From the NCBI GenBank assembly GCA_002633005.1, contig NMRA01000202.1, forward strand, positions 435,977 through 499,976: DNA of 64,000 nucleotides. The letters are read 5' to 3'. This DNA is from Phoronis australis (lineage: Eukaryota; Phoronida; Phoronidae). Below are positions 36,429-47,368 of the stretch, piece by piece. Position numbers and translations under genes: made by a program. A model generated the notes under the pieces. That model was not told the DNA's origin, did not search any database, and was given only the letters and a program-made list of their open reading frames with translations. Positions within the stretch are counted from its first letter, which is position 1; the number at the start of each line of letters is the position of its first letter.

Positions 36429-36513
36429 GCTACTTTTTGCTTCATGGGACAAAAGACTTCACCCTGAGTGGATGACTGGAATCAAGAATCGTATTTTAAA
36501 GAGAACAGTGTGA
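36429..36513 (+). CDS. Aquaporin-8-like gene 2, exon 5 (C-terminus)
   Basis: After TTTATTTTTAG the split R248 is completed and 27 residues follow: a basic cytoplasmic tail (LLFASWDKRLHPEWMTGIKN and a short basic end), then TGA. Phase matches the donor at 33964. Possible polyadenylation hexamers downstream are ATTAAA at 37256 and AATAAA at 37412, the latter just before the foldback element; neither is proven. Confidence 0.88.
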
Positions 36514-37450
36514 GATTGCTAAGCACTACGATGTGTTGCAGCGCTACCTACTGTAGTTAGCTTGTACCGTAAAATTAACTCTCTTCAGTTCTGGCTATTT
36601 ACACTCTGCGATTATGTTATTTGAAATGTAAGCCTACTCGGCTGTCGGTCCTCTGGTATTTAGGGACGCAGATAATGTCTAAAACTGTGCAGACGTTGCA
36701 GGACATTTACTCGTTATGTAAATATTCGATTAAACACATGGAATCAAATGGCCAGGTTATATACGTGAGTTGTGATTTTACCGAGGTCTACTTCAGTCAC
36801 CAGATGGCGAGACCAGCTGGTCCACGAGTCGGCTCACGAAGAACTGTCAAAAAAACACGTCATGGAAATCGACATTCGGTGAGTCCGCTGAAGTTGGCGT
36901 GGTACCAGCATATAGGTCATGAAAGGATTCACGGCAGTTAATATCAGCTTTTGGGCTGAGAGTCAACATACTCTCAATACAGAATGATTTTTAGAAATGA
37001 TAAGAAGTCTTCATTCAGTACCAGTACCAGTTCCGGGTTGAGGCAAGTTCTTGTATTTTTGGCCCACAAAAGGGCAGCCTGAATATTCCGAGAAAAACAC
37101 CTTCAATCCACAATCATAGCATCAACACTTTCAACGAACAGCATTTTAAATAACCATCTACAAAAGGAATATTGAATGGCACTGACATTCATAAATAAGC
37201 AGACTATTCAATAACCTTTTTGTAGTGCATTTCTTGTCTTCTTCTCCTACATATCATTAAAGAGCGTTGAATGAAATTTTCTCGTGACTCTTTTATTTGG
37301 GGGAATCTCAGACTTCTAACGGTGTGAGTAAATGCAGGTTGTTCCCATATTAACAGCGATAAAAAGAGTTTCTGACACTCTGTGGAGTTCCTGGTGGGAC
37401 AGTAATTTTTTAATAAAATACGCGCGAAAAAATAGATTTTGAAGAAATTG

Positions 37451-38328
37451 ATAAATATAGATTATTACATGGCGAAGTCGTTATCCCCCGTTATCTAGAG
37501 CCCAAGTGGATGTTGGAGATTTATCGCCCGAGAGGCGTTAGCCCCGAGGGTGATAATTCTCCAAAATCCACGACGGCTTTAGATAAGGGAGATAACGACT
37601 GAGAACATGTAATAATCTATTTATATCACATACTGAACGAGAAACATTGCAATGAATCGATCTACCTTTCTCGACTCGCCTCGGCTTTGTAACTACTTTC
37701 TAGGTCAGCGGCCTGGGGTTGGAGGTCGTGACCTTTTAAGAAAAGCCGAGCTATTTTTGTCAAATAATGCTTTTACTCAAAACCTATTGAAATTTTAAAC
37801 AAAACAGAAATAGAGTGACTCTATAAATTAAGGTTTAGTAACTATTATGGCTTACTACACATTTTATCACTCTAAGCTTCGACCGGGAAAATATCGTCTG
37901 CTAAAGTAGGTTACCACTAATAACCGAGTATAATGCTCAAGTTAAAGGATCCCGACGACACGATATCCGCATTCAAATTGGAAAACGGTGATTTACAAGT
38001 GAGAGAACACGAGAGAAAACTTTCACTGAATTAAAACATCGTTTTTATGGAAGTTATCCGTCTTATTTTTCATAGGTATAAATGTCGGTACAATGCCCTT
38101 TGCTGAACATGCGATTGTTGCGCGTGCTCATTTAAGTATTCTATTTTCACGTTAGATGACGTCAACCGCTCAGGGGTGTAGTGGTAACGTAGGCGACCCG
38201 AAGTTCTTGAGGCCCGAGTTCGAAATCGGCCTCGGTTTCCCGCCAAAATGTTATCTCACTAATGAGATAATTAAATGCGTTATTACACGGTTGTATTTGC
38301 CATTTGACGCTAATATTGTGGTATAAAA
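37451..38328 (+). repeat. Foldback repeat element, copy 2 (inverted relative to copy 1)
   Basis: Reverse-complement counterpart of 1-959 with the order palindrome B (37451-37626), unique middle, tRNA-like module (38165-38235), and then only one arm of palindrome A (from 38247, AATGTTATCTCACTAATGAG). The copies share long blocks but differ by many substitutions and small indels. Copy 2 appears to lack the outer half of palindrome A. Confidence 0.75.
38165..38235 (+). repeat. tRNA-like module in foldback copy 2
   Basis: A box GGGTGTAGTGGTAACG and B box GAGTTCGAAATCGG at tRNA spacing; the counterpart of 178-247. B-box changes suggest it is inactive. Confidence 0.55.
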
Positions 38329-41160
38329 GACATTTAATTGGGGTTATATTTCATGTTTTTTTGTGAATGCAATGCGTGTACATTAGTTGTTTGTTGCGCT
38401 AGTCGTGATAACAGTATTCAGTATTCATATAAACTGGTCAAATTTATTGAAATTGACATATTACGTGATTTGCAAGTGCAGACTCATTTTCAACAAAGAA
38501 CAACCTTGAAATGTATTTCTGGTATAACATGGTCCATTACCAATCGATGTCTGGCATTATTTCGACCCCCTTGCTAATACACTTAATTTTCACGTCGTTT
38601 CTTACCCCTGGAGGAAGACATGTATCAGACTTTGTTCGCAGTACCACCAGGAGGATTAGTTTCTAAGGTACCACATTGAAATTTGAAAACTGGACTATTG
38701 GCTTAAAAATGGTAATTCAATGTTGAATTTGAAAGCAAAACAGGGAATTTTCTTGAGCAATCAAAATTGAATTATGAAAATCGAAACATTGGCAACTGTT
38801 TCAACGTTTCAATATTCTAATATCAAAACGAAAATCACACAACCAGCAATAAATTAAATTGAAAATCATCTCAAAAAGATTAACTATTATCTCATATTTC
38901 ATATTTCAATTCGAGTTCAATCATGCAACTAGGAAGTGGCACACTATTGTGCCCACTGTACCATATATGAAGTACAAACCAATTAAATTACGAAAAGCTG
39001 TAATTGAGTGAAAAATATGTCTGAGATCATCAACGCACCTTATTTTTTGCTAAAAAGACATGGAAAAAGGTTGCCTTCGCCTTTAATATAGCCGAAGGTG
39101 GCAACGAAGCGAGGCTCTCCATCTTAATATAAGGGCGATGCTTGAATGCGGCCTATAACTGCAGGATTGGGGGCAAACATAAGTGGCAACGATTACTTTA
39201 AACTGAACTGGGGAATCAAACGCACTGAAGTCCAATCAGTTTTGACCGGCGTAGCTTTTTTCGGCGTGATGAACGAGGGGTTGGCCCTGTTGTGCCCTCC
39301 GACAGGGAGAGGGATACGCCAGTCAGTTTTCGCAGCCCAGTGAGACAATATATACCATTTAAACTGACTTTCATACTTGTGCCTGATTGGAAAATGACAT
39401 GCTGAACTGTTGATTCTGAGTAGACCATTAAAATTCTTTGAAATAAATCTCGCATATGAATACATTACAAAATAATTTAGTGAACCAATATTATAGAAGC
39501 GTTCCGTAGACGCAATAAACTCGCAGAAAATCAAGATCACGCAAGACAACGAAAATTCACGCTTGTAGTGGCATATCTATTACAAGCGGCTTCTGCAGTC
39601 GTGGCGACTGCAGAATCTTCCACACCTGGACATTTCTAGAATTTTTTTGGATCCTACTTCGCCATTTTCATAACTTTCCCGAACCTGGGGGTCAACCCTG
39701 GGGTCACTCACTTCCCGCTGTTCCCTCTATAGCTAATACGCCATATCAGTAATTCTTTTATTACTCAATGCGAACTCCAATCATGCCCTATTCATCGACG
39801 CATTGAAATACAGTCTACTCGTGAATAGCTCCGTGTTCGCGAAAGAAAAGATTGGATAAACGCCGCGCTTATTCAATGCTCAATCCGATCAGTCATGCGG
39901 AATCTATTCTAAAAGAACTCAGTAATGCCTCAGTAAATATTTGGTTTCGTCGACACAGACTTCGTTTAGTGTAATAAACGGCACAGCCAAAGGAGTTCTC
40001 CAGCGACTAAAACCATACATTTGAACAATATTAGGTGTCCTTCCAGGTCCTTCTTTGAGACCGGGTAAGTACAGATAGTATTTTGAAAACACTGGGCAAA
40101 ACGCCGAGTGCATATTTGGGATGAAAATCGTGTACCGACGGTAGGCCGGGTTTCGACGGAACTCCAAAAACGATCGTTTAATCAGCACAAAGATATTGTT
40201 GGAGCCAGCACTAACTTCAAAAACTCAGTACATTTAGAGCTATATCGCTACTGTCTTGAAACAATTTCTGCACAGTTAACATGGATTCCGGTATATAAGC
40301 CTAAGTCAAACCTGATCGACCTTTACAAATTCCTTTTGCAAGATGGTTTCAGACTACTTACAGTCAGGAATTAACCACTCCTCATACAAGTAGGAGAGAC
40401 AAGACGTAAGGCTTAGAACGGGGGAGGGGTCTTCTATGACCACTTTCTGGACGTTCCCTACGAAATGTGACTTTCCCTACGAACAGGTACCCCCCTTCAT
40501 TATTCTGTGATTCTTTCCCATGACAACTTAAATGTGAACCCATGACGTCTCCTAGTTAAAGCTGCACTTCGTCCTGTACTGCTGGCTAAAATGAAATTGA
40601 ACCAACGAAGCCTTTTAATCTCAACAGGTCTCATAACATTCCTTTCTGTGATAGGATTACATTCCCGTTACCAAGGACACCAAAACTATCAGCGAATCAA
40701 GAAAACGCTTCAGAGATTAAGTCTTTGGTGACAAAACATTGAGGATTCGAAAATGGCGCATGCGCTAGCCCGTGACTCGAGTTGCTGGCTCATTTGGCAA
40801 CAAGGTGGGATGAGCGTGCTACTGATTTTAAACCCCGAAGCACTTTGGTTAAGAATTTGCCACCGACAGTCGAAGAAGGGAAATGTAGCTTCAATCCTAC
40901 TGTACTTGATCAGGCTGGGTATTTATCATGACAGTTCCATAATTTCCTTGTCTTTTTTGCCATTCATCTGGGCAAAATTCCCGTCACTTCAATAAATGCA
41001 AGAGTTAATCCTCTAGTCGTGCGTGATTTTGTCGTGTTGTTTTGTCGGACTTTTGCATATTGGGACAATTGTTGGATAGATAAAACTTTTCAAGTTCAAA
41101 GCTGTAAAACAATTAACTACGCTGTAGTTCTTCGATTTCATTCAATTTAAATTCTTCTAT
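38329..41160. other. Intergenic, no supported gene
   Basis: Overlapping short frames on both strands at 39190-39550 and 39919-40374. The - strand frame at 39919-40188 (89 codons, rich in aromatic residues) is the most coding-like, but it shows no known motif. AGCTGCACTTCGTCCTGT at 40559 resembles one end of the transposon family at 42219. Confidence 0.45.
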
Positions 41161-41214
41161 TCTCGCCGTTGTGTATGCCAGACATTCACAGAAATCAAAA
41201 CCAGCGACTGTACC

Positions 41215-41330
41215 AGCTAACTACGCTCAGAGTACTCGGCCGAATGGGATTTAGCCAGAGCGTTTTACTCGGTGCAAGCCGGCCTGAACGTTACTGGTTC
41301 GAATCTGCCCTGTGGCTTATGATCAGCAAA
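41215..41330 (+). repeat. Possible tRNA-like SINE head
   Basis: CGGCCGAATGGGATTTAGCC looks like an A box of the Ser/Leu type and TGGTTCGAATCTGCC is a good B box about 55 bases later. The stems are poor, so a degraded SINE is more likely than a tRNA gene. Confidence 0.3.
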
Positions 41331-41429
41331 TCACAGTTCTCGTCGATAACGTCAATTTGAAGAAGAGGAAGTAGTTTCACGAGATGCTGAACACTTAACG
41401 CTATTTTCTTAAAACAGTGCAGGTGTTCT

Positions 41430-41655
41430 GAATCACGTTGCATCAGACGTGCTCAGGCCGCTCTGCCAGGCACATTACACCAAACACCTGAAACCACTTT
41501 TGATTTCTTAATAAACTCATACAAAACATAGAACAGAAATTAAGATCGAGCTTAGGAGCTAGAGACTTCAAGAGTCTAGCATTGGGGTGCAGTGGGAGTC
41601 GAACCGACGACCTTGTGAACAGGAGGCACACACTCAACCCACTAGACCACCCCTC
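41430..41655 (-). repeat. tRNA-derived SINE
   Basis: On the - strand the head (41655-41585) has GGGTGGTCTAGTGGGTTGAG (A box) and GTCGGTTCGACTCC (B box); the acceptor and T stems do not pair properly. About 150 bases of tRNA-unrelated body follow to about 41430. Confidence 0.55.
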
Positions 41656-41706
41656 CTTATCAACTTCATTTAGCTACGTATTTTTTATTTTCAGCTGCAG
41701 CTAACC

Positions 41707-42186
41707 ATGCCGTATATCCACAAACCAGACTTCTCACCAACAGAACCTAAATGGGGACCAGAAAGCGCCACATATTGGAGTTATTTTAACTTCGCAAATA
41801 CAGATAGCCAACGGAGATCCAAGTACTTCATGAAAACTACATCTACTATTTATTCAAGTGTTTACCTCACTCCAGGAAAGGAACAAGAACATAGACTCAA
41901 CAACAAAAACGGAAATGGCTCGCACATCCTTTTGAAAAATTCACAAACCAATACCCCAGCGCTTCCGCAGAATCATAAAACCTCTCCAGTGCCAGTCGCG
42001 AAATCTCTCGAGGTGCCTTCCTTGAAAAAAGCAGACGAAAGTTTCCAGAGAGCGCCATTTTTGATTTCACCACAACATTGGAGAAGTGGAAGACACCTAC
42101 AAAGATGGCCGTGGGCTGGACATTTGCGAGATTGGCCTTGGTCCCAGAACTGCCCGAAAAACAGGCCAAGGTCATCGGAGAACTGA
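41707..42186 (+). CDS. 159-codon ORF, unassigned; possible exon
   Basis: The frame begins with ATG shortly after a strong 3' splice site (TATTTTTTATTTTCAG). The N-terminal part (PKWGPESATYWSYFNFANTD) looks like real protein; the middle is polar (NNKNGNG, PVPVAKSLEVPSLKK). After about 42040 a second + frame reads WKTPTKMAVGWTFARLALVP and EKQAKVIGELSRQGDP before TGA at about 42205, and looks more coding-like than the first. A frame change or a splice could join them. No domain recognised and no neighbouring exon found. Confidence 0.35.
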   Translation: MPYIHKPDFSPTEPKWGPESATYWSYFNFANTDSQRRSKYFMKTTSTIYSSVYLTPGKEQEHRLNNKNGNGSHILLKNSQTNTPALPQNHKTSPVPVAKSLEVPSLKKADESFQRAPFLISPQHWRSGRHLQRWPWAGHLRDWPWSQNCPKNRPRSSEN

Positions 42187-42218
42187 GTAGACAAGGAGAT
42201 CCCTGAAGTTCAAATGTT

Positions 42219-42402
42219 AAAGCTGCACTTCGCCCAGTTCGCTGGTTGAAAACGAAAAAGAAATAGATCTCTTACTCTCATAAGTCTCGTAACATTCCTT
42301 CCTTGTTGGTAACAAAAATTGGAATGCCACAACACCGATGTTACGAGAGCAACCAGCACAATTTCATTTTCGTGTTTAGCCAGCTAAACAGGACAAAAGC
42401 AG
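42219..42402. mobile_element. Small inverted-repeat transposon (MITE B), copy 1
   Basis: About 184 bp. The left end AAGCTGCACTTCGCCCAGTT is answered by AGCCAGCTAAACAGGACAAAAGC on the right, and CTCTTACTCTCATAAGTCTCG by the central TTACGAGAG. The second full copy is at 63160-63345. Confidence 0.7.
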
Positions 42403-43300
42403 TTTTAAAAATCAATGAATTAATTAACCACAATCTCTATTAAAGATATCACAGTCGTACATGAAAACAGTTTATTTTATCTGGTTGATATATAAGTTGT
42501 AGAAGAACCATCAACAGCAATATAAATAGTTATTAATTTATTTTAATTCTGAAGACACTAAGCTACCAGCCATTTCTGTTAACATGAGATAGCTCCTCCG
42601 CTAACATTAGGGGTTTTGTTACCCCAGAAAATAAGCGAGCCTATGTCAATCTGGGACTAACCTGTCCTCATCCATTTACAAATTAATGCCCGTGGCTTAG
42701 CCCCGATGCTGAAGAAAACCTATCCGCTAATTTAAAGACGCTATTAATTACCCTTCAATTTTAAAAACAGTCATGTTGGTTGTTTGCCTAACTTATTGGT
42801 AGTTTTTTTTTACTTTAAAACTCACACGCTAAATGAGGGTGTTGGTTTACAACACAATTATCTCATTCAACATGCTCGGCCAAGCCCATGAACAGCGAGT
42901 AGCTCACTTCAATCCGTGATGGCGCCATCAAGCCTTTGATATCTCCACGACTTCGCTGGATACTCTAGGGTAAAGGGTGCATGCTTTCTCGTCCACTAGC
43001 GTGCAAATCTTACCTAATGAACAAACACGGTAGACTTGATGATCACCACAATCCCTCTTGTGTAATCCACATGCTAAGCTGACACACATGCACTGGGACA
43101 TCACTCCTAACAGTTTCTTCATGTATCACAGCTTTCAGTCATTCCCTTAGGACATGCCTCTCTACGTGTCTGAGCCATCATTGAGGCATTCATAAGGAAC
43201 ATCGATTCCCCTTAAGAATATCTCAACCTGCCAGAGCTGTCCGCCATGCACAAGGATATTCCTCAGGCTTTCACAGTTGTTCCCAGTATTGCCATCAGCA
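42403..43300. other. Intergenic, no supported gene
   Basis: Downstream flank of the phosphoesterase gene. TTTATT at about 42473 and 42539 would read AATAAA on the - strand, but both are about 1 kb past the stop codon. Confidence 0.45.
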
Positions 43301-43302
43301 GA

Positions 43303-43376
43303 CAGTGGGGCTCAGTGGTTAGAGCTCGGGACTCCCGCTTGGGAGACGTGGGTTCAAATCCTGGCTTCACTGGCTG
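43303..43376 (+). repeat. tRNA-derived SINE head
   Basis: GGGGCTCAGTGGTTAGAGC (A box), an anticodon-like CTCCCGCTTGGGAG stem and GGGTTCAAATCCTGG (B box). The T stem and acceptor stem are imperfect, so a SINE head is preferred to a functional tRNA. Confidence 0.5.
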
Positions 43377-43430
43377 ACATTCGAGCATTGCACAAAGGTG
43401 TGACAGCCTCCTATTCCTCTGAGCTCGGTC

Positions 43431-43768
43431 TTACTTGTGAATGGATATAACGCGAAAGCGATTTCCGAGGGCTGTGCTCCTGTTTTAAAACCATGAAAGC
43501 TTTTTTCTAAGCCAAGTAACTACATATCCAATAAAGATAATGGCTACAATGATGATGTATGACCACAGTTGATGAAACCTATGAGGAAGACGTAGTAGAT
43601 GATATTCTAAATTTCCACTAGAATCTGAAACAATAAAAGGAATAAACATCACTAGACCTTCAACAACAACAACAAGGGCAATTCAAACCATTCAAATGCA
43701 TTCATGTGCTGAAAGAATGAGTACTCATGTACTGTGATGTGAAGTAAGCATTCGGTTACACAATTCTG
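43431..43768 (-). repeat. Contig-end duplicate A carrying the last phosphoesterase exon
   Basis: 338 bases repeated at 43770-44138 across a single N at 43769. The other copy has an extra segment of about 27 bases (TGTGCAAGGGAGCGAATGAG region) and one more CAA unit, the kind of differences expected between haplotypes. Confidence 0.9.
43485..43624 (-). CDS. Metallophosphoesterase gene, last exon (distal duplicate)
   Basis: Same 140-base exon as 43850-43989, with intact acceptor (TATTGTTTCAG), frame and TAA. I infer it is the other allele placed in tandem by the assembly. Confidence 0.7.
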
Positions 43769-43769
43769 N

Positions 43770-44138
43770 TTACTTGTGAATGTGTGCAAGGGAGCGAATG
43801 AGAACCTGGATATAATGCGAAAGCGATTTCCGAGGGCTGTGCTCCTATTTTAAAACCATGAAAGCTTTTTTCTAAGCCAAGTAACTACATATCCAATAAA
43901 GATAATGGCTACAATGATGATGTATGACCACAGTTGATGAAACCTATGAGGAAGACGTAGTAGATGATATTCTAAATTTCCACTAGAATCTGAAACAATA
44001 AAAGGAATAAACATCACTAGACCTTCAACAACAACAACAACAAGGGCAATTCAAACCATTCAAATGCATTCATGTGCTGAAAGAATGAGTACTCATGTAC
44101 TGTGATGTGAAGTAAGCATTCGGTTACACAATTCTGTT
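43770..44138 (-). repeat. Contig-end duplicate B carrying the last phosphoesterase exon
   Basis: Right-hand copy of the duplicated contig end; see 43431-43768. It is continuous with the rest of the phosphoesterase gene. Confidence 0.9.
43850..43989 (-). CDS. Metallophosphoesterase (MPPE1/Cdc1-like), exon 8, C-terminus
   Basis: Phase 1 start after TATTGTTTCAG; the joined codon is Asp307. The exon encodes HLLRLPHRFHQLWSY, a membrane segment at about residues 327-344 (WSYIIIVAIIFIGYVVTW) and a basic end RKKLSWF, then TAA. A C-terminal anchor matches MPPE1 and yeast Cdc1. Total protein 352 residues, slightly shorter than human MPPE1 (about 390). Confidence 0.88.
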
Positions 44139-44336
44139 CAGTTCTGTCTGATTTTTGTACATGAGGATGATAGCAGCCAAATATCAAAAAATTGCTTTCA
44201 CGCTGCACTCTTTCGCAGTATTAGTTTATCCTTCTTGCTTCAAATTTGTCCTAAACCTAATATTAATAATAAATAAGAATAATTGTGTTATAATAAGTAA
44301 TTTAAGAACAATGGCAGTAGTGCACATCATCCTTAC

Positions 44337-44517
44337 CTATAACTACAGCACCATAACCAACTTGGGAAGGAAATCCCATACGATAACTGCATGATGGTAC
44401 AGCAAGTTGGATACGATACTTCATATCAAGGACCCTGAATCTGTATGAGATAGCCGTAGACGGAAGCAGGATGTTAAACTTTGTCCGTTCACTATCAGTA
44501 ATGTTGATGAGGTATGG
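44337..44517 (-). CDS. MPPE1: Metallophosphoesterase, exon 7
   Basis: Phase 0 start after CTACTTTGCAG. Residues 247-306 include the RIQLAVPSCSYRMGFPS segment, a conserved stretch after the metal site in Cdc1/MPPE1-type enzymes, and GYGAVVI. Ends ATAG|GTAAGG in phase 1, leaving the first base of the Asp codon that exon 8 completes. Confidence 0.92.
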
Positions 44518-45275
44518 CTGCAAAGTAGACAAATTTTTCAAAAGGTTATGTTAGGAAGACCTTCATCAAATCAATGCACCCGATGTAAACTTTGCACCCA
44601 CGCTTGTGACAGTATAATGATAAACTTGAAATTCACTGCAGCAGCACATGTTTGCATTCAGGTACTAAATAAATTTACATTGCACCGTAATCACGTGAAG
44701 GCACCCATGCCAATTTTAAAAGTGTTTTTCAATCTCTCAATCTATTCAGGAGTTATAAAGAGTGACCTTTCTTTATTGACAGTGCCTGGTGAACATGGAG
44801 TCTCCTATTGCCCAGTCATTTTCCTCACAGAAACCTATTTGCAAGATTTCATGAAAATTTGTCCAGGAACTCTAATGAAAATACCAAAGGCAAATGTAAA
44901 AATACCCATTGTGAAGCACAGTAGAAGTTGGATCTATCCAAAAGAAGTAGGCATCTGTTGCTATGTTCATAGGAATGTCCTTGTCATATTTCGCAAAGAT
45001 CTTACAGAGGTTTAGAAGATACAGCTGCGAATGCAAAAATACCACTAGGGGATGCAAAAGTAGGCGGACACATCCAAAAATTGAAGTCAGTCAGGCTGTC
45101 GACAGGAGGAAAATATCTGCCAACTTTCTAAACGAACTGTAACCGCAGCATTGCATCTGACAACATACATGATAAAACTTTTTAAAACACCTTTTTAGAA
45201 AAATGGGACCCTGATTTTTGCACGTAAGGAAGACATGTTTACATTCTAATGAATATCAGATGATCCATCACTAAC

Positions 45276-45326
45276 CTTGTGGTAATGACCAACAATGAAG
45301 AAATGAGGTCTGAAGACATCCGTAAT
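45276..45326 (-). CDS. MPPE1: Metallophosphoesterase, exon 6 (GHxH motif)
   Basis: A 51-base exon, 17 codons, between TTTTTTAG and AAG|GTTAGT: ITDVFRPHFFIVGHYHK. GHYH (242-245) is the last metal-binding motif of the calcineurin-like phosphoesterase fold. Both ends are phase 0 and join neighbouring exons in frame. Confidence 0.92.
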
Positions 45327-46034
45327 CTAAAAAATACAAGGGTTATCTGGTTAAAATATGCTTCATCACTCACAGTTTTATAACCTATGTCTAAGTATAC
45401 AATGTTGATGATAAAGAAACCAAAAAGTATTTATCAAAGCCACGGCTGTCAGTGCCAAATTTCAATCAAGACTGCACACCTTTTCCTATCCATTAAAGCC
45501 ATAGGCTGTGCCACATTTCAAGAAGGGCTATATGCCCTTTCATGTGTCTAAAATTTTGAAACTGAACAGAAAAGTAAGTATGAGAAGGTTTAACTGGCCA
45601 AAAATACTGCCTGAAAGCTCCTCCCTAGACAGAGAACCATCTCACTTTGAAAACCTTCACATCAGTCTGAAATACATTTTAGACGTATTTTGCAAATTAG
45701 AATTCCTAAGTTTATACAATAAAAACTACTAAAATACAACATCCTTCAAAGAAACTAACTTGCTTTACATCACTTAGCCACAGCTGGACTCAACTTGTTC
45801 CTTACTCAGTCGAGAAATGGTTTCCATGTTTGCAAAGGACTGGCTGTTTGCTAATGCTCGAGAGAATGCTTATGGCAACTTGAGCTCAGAAATCACCTCT
45901 AATTTGAGTAAGGAATACGCCAAAACCTATTTCGTAAGTCAGTGGTCACATTGAAATACATTTTGACAAAAAGGAAGTTTACAGAAACATTAAACCATGG
46001 ATTGAATGAAGACATAACTACCACAAGCACTCAC

Positions 46035-46175
46035 GTGTTGCAAATCAGCCTGGAATCTTTCCAGTACACCATGGTGGTTGACGATGACACGAATTGGTGC
46101 CGACAACAATTGACTGTCATGATGGAAGCGAGCCAGATCTTTCTCTGATATTGCATCCGAAATATCAAGATTGAG
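46035..46175 (-). CDS. MPPE1: Metallophosphoesterase, exon 5
   Basis: Starts after TTTGTCTGTAG, phase 0, 47 codons (residues 183-229) with the metal-ligand histidine region IRVIVNHHGVLERF (NHH at 215-217), and ends CAACAC|GTGAGT. It continues the FVDFIK strand of exon 4 as FVDFIK-LNLDIS. Confidence 0.92.
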
Positions 46176-47232
46176 CTACAGACAAAGAAAGGCAAGACTG
46201 AGCAGACTTTGGAGTACAAATTGCAAATGGTCTAAAATTGAACAGTGGGAGTAGAGTTATTGAAATGGGTGTAACATTTCAGTGAAGTGGGTCTGCTTTG
46301 GTAAATATATACAAAGCATCCAGAGAAAAATGTCCAAATTTTGTCTACTTCGGAACACCGCCATCTCAGAAACGGCTCTGGGATTCAAATATAAAACTTC
46401 CAGATACTGCGCCTTATGAACAGCTCTACAAAACATCGACAGAAATTATTTTTAAACGTTCTACTTTTACATGAGGGGTTATCAACAAAGGACTTTTGAG
46501 ACTTTTATAAAAAAAGCTCAAATTTTCCACGAAATGAAAATCAAATGATAATTTAAAAAAATGTAACAGCGTTGTTGAGAATTGATATTGAACATTTAAA
46601 TCAAAAGAAATTTGGTTATGTTATTGACATCATATTGTTGCCATGGCTGAACTTTTACTTTTGCTAAACTTTACTAGAAAGACAGTCACGTAACTCAATT
46701 AATGTCAGATTAGTATAAACAGGGCTCGGAATCACCCATGAGAAAAAGACGAAAATTTTCCAGGTGATGTATTGTTCTACAAGTAGGCTCATGTGATAGA
46801 AATATTTTTGAAGTGTAAAATTTAAATGCAAGAAACGTTTTTTTGCATTAATAAAGTCAAATTAATGATAAAAAAGGGATGAAGAAAGAGGAAACTGGAA
46901 TTCAAATAAGAGGAAACTGAAACCAAAAAAGAGGAAATGTTCTTAAAAGAGAAAAATTCTAAGCCCTGTATAATGTCAAACTCAAATTCTACAAGTTTTC
47001 TAATTTCAGCAGATGCTGTTACTGAGTCAAAATAAGTACTTTGACTATATTCTAGTTGATAAGGTCCTACATAACTGCTAGAAAGTTGTACAACCTCACA
47101 GTCATTGAACCCTATTTGAAAAGCAGAAGTGGAACTGGAAAGAGCAGAGATAATAAATTATTTTAAAGCCTGTTATTTTGTGTCGTTAAGAATTGGACTT
47201 ACATAAGAATTAATACAAATTGCAATACTTGC

Positions 47233-47367
47233 CTTAATGAAGTCTACAAACTTCACTCGGTTCACTGAAGATCCAGGCTGGAAAAACTTTTCAAAGCGCC
47301 TACTCAACCACTCAGCCTTTTGAATACCTTCGCCACCAATGTCATTGTCACCTGGCAGGTAAAGTCC
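47233..47367 (-). CDS. MPPE1: Metallophosphoesterase, exon 4
   Basis: 45 codons in phase 0 (residues 138-182). Begins GLYLPGDNDIGGEG: this is the family's GNHD position, here GDND (143-146). Then EWLSRRFEKFFQPG and VNRVKFVDFIK. The 3' splice site (GTTGAATTACAG) lies at the edge of a minisatellite whose other copies carry ACAT. The 5' splice site is AAG|GCAAGT, a GC donor with otherwise perfect consensus. Confidence 0.93.
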
Positions 47368-47368
47368 C

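Noticed and set aside
36621-36941. 106-codon + frame just after aquaporin 2
   Set aside because: It falls in the likely 3' untranslated region and shows no coding features.
44548-45015. 155-codon + strand frame
   Set aside because: It lies inside the phosphoesterase gene on the opposite strand, within the intron between exons 6 and 7, with no domain; taken as chance.
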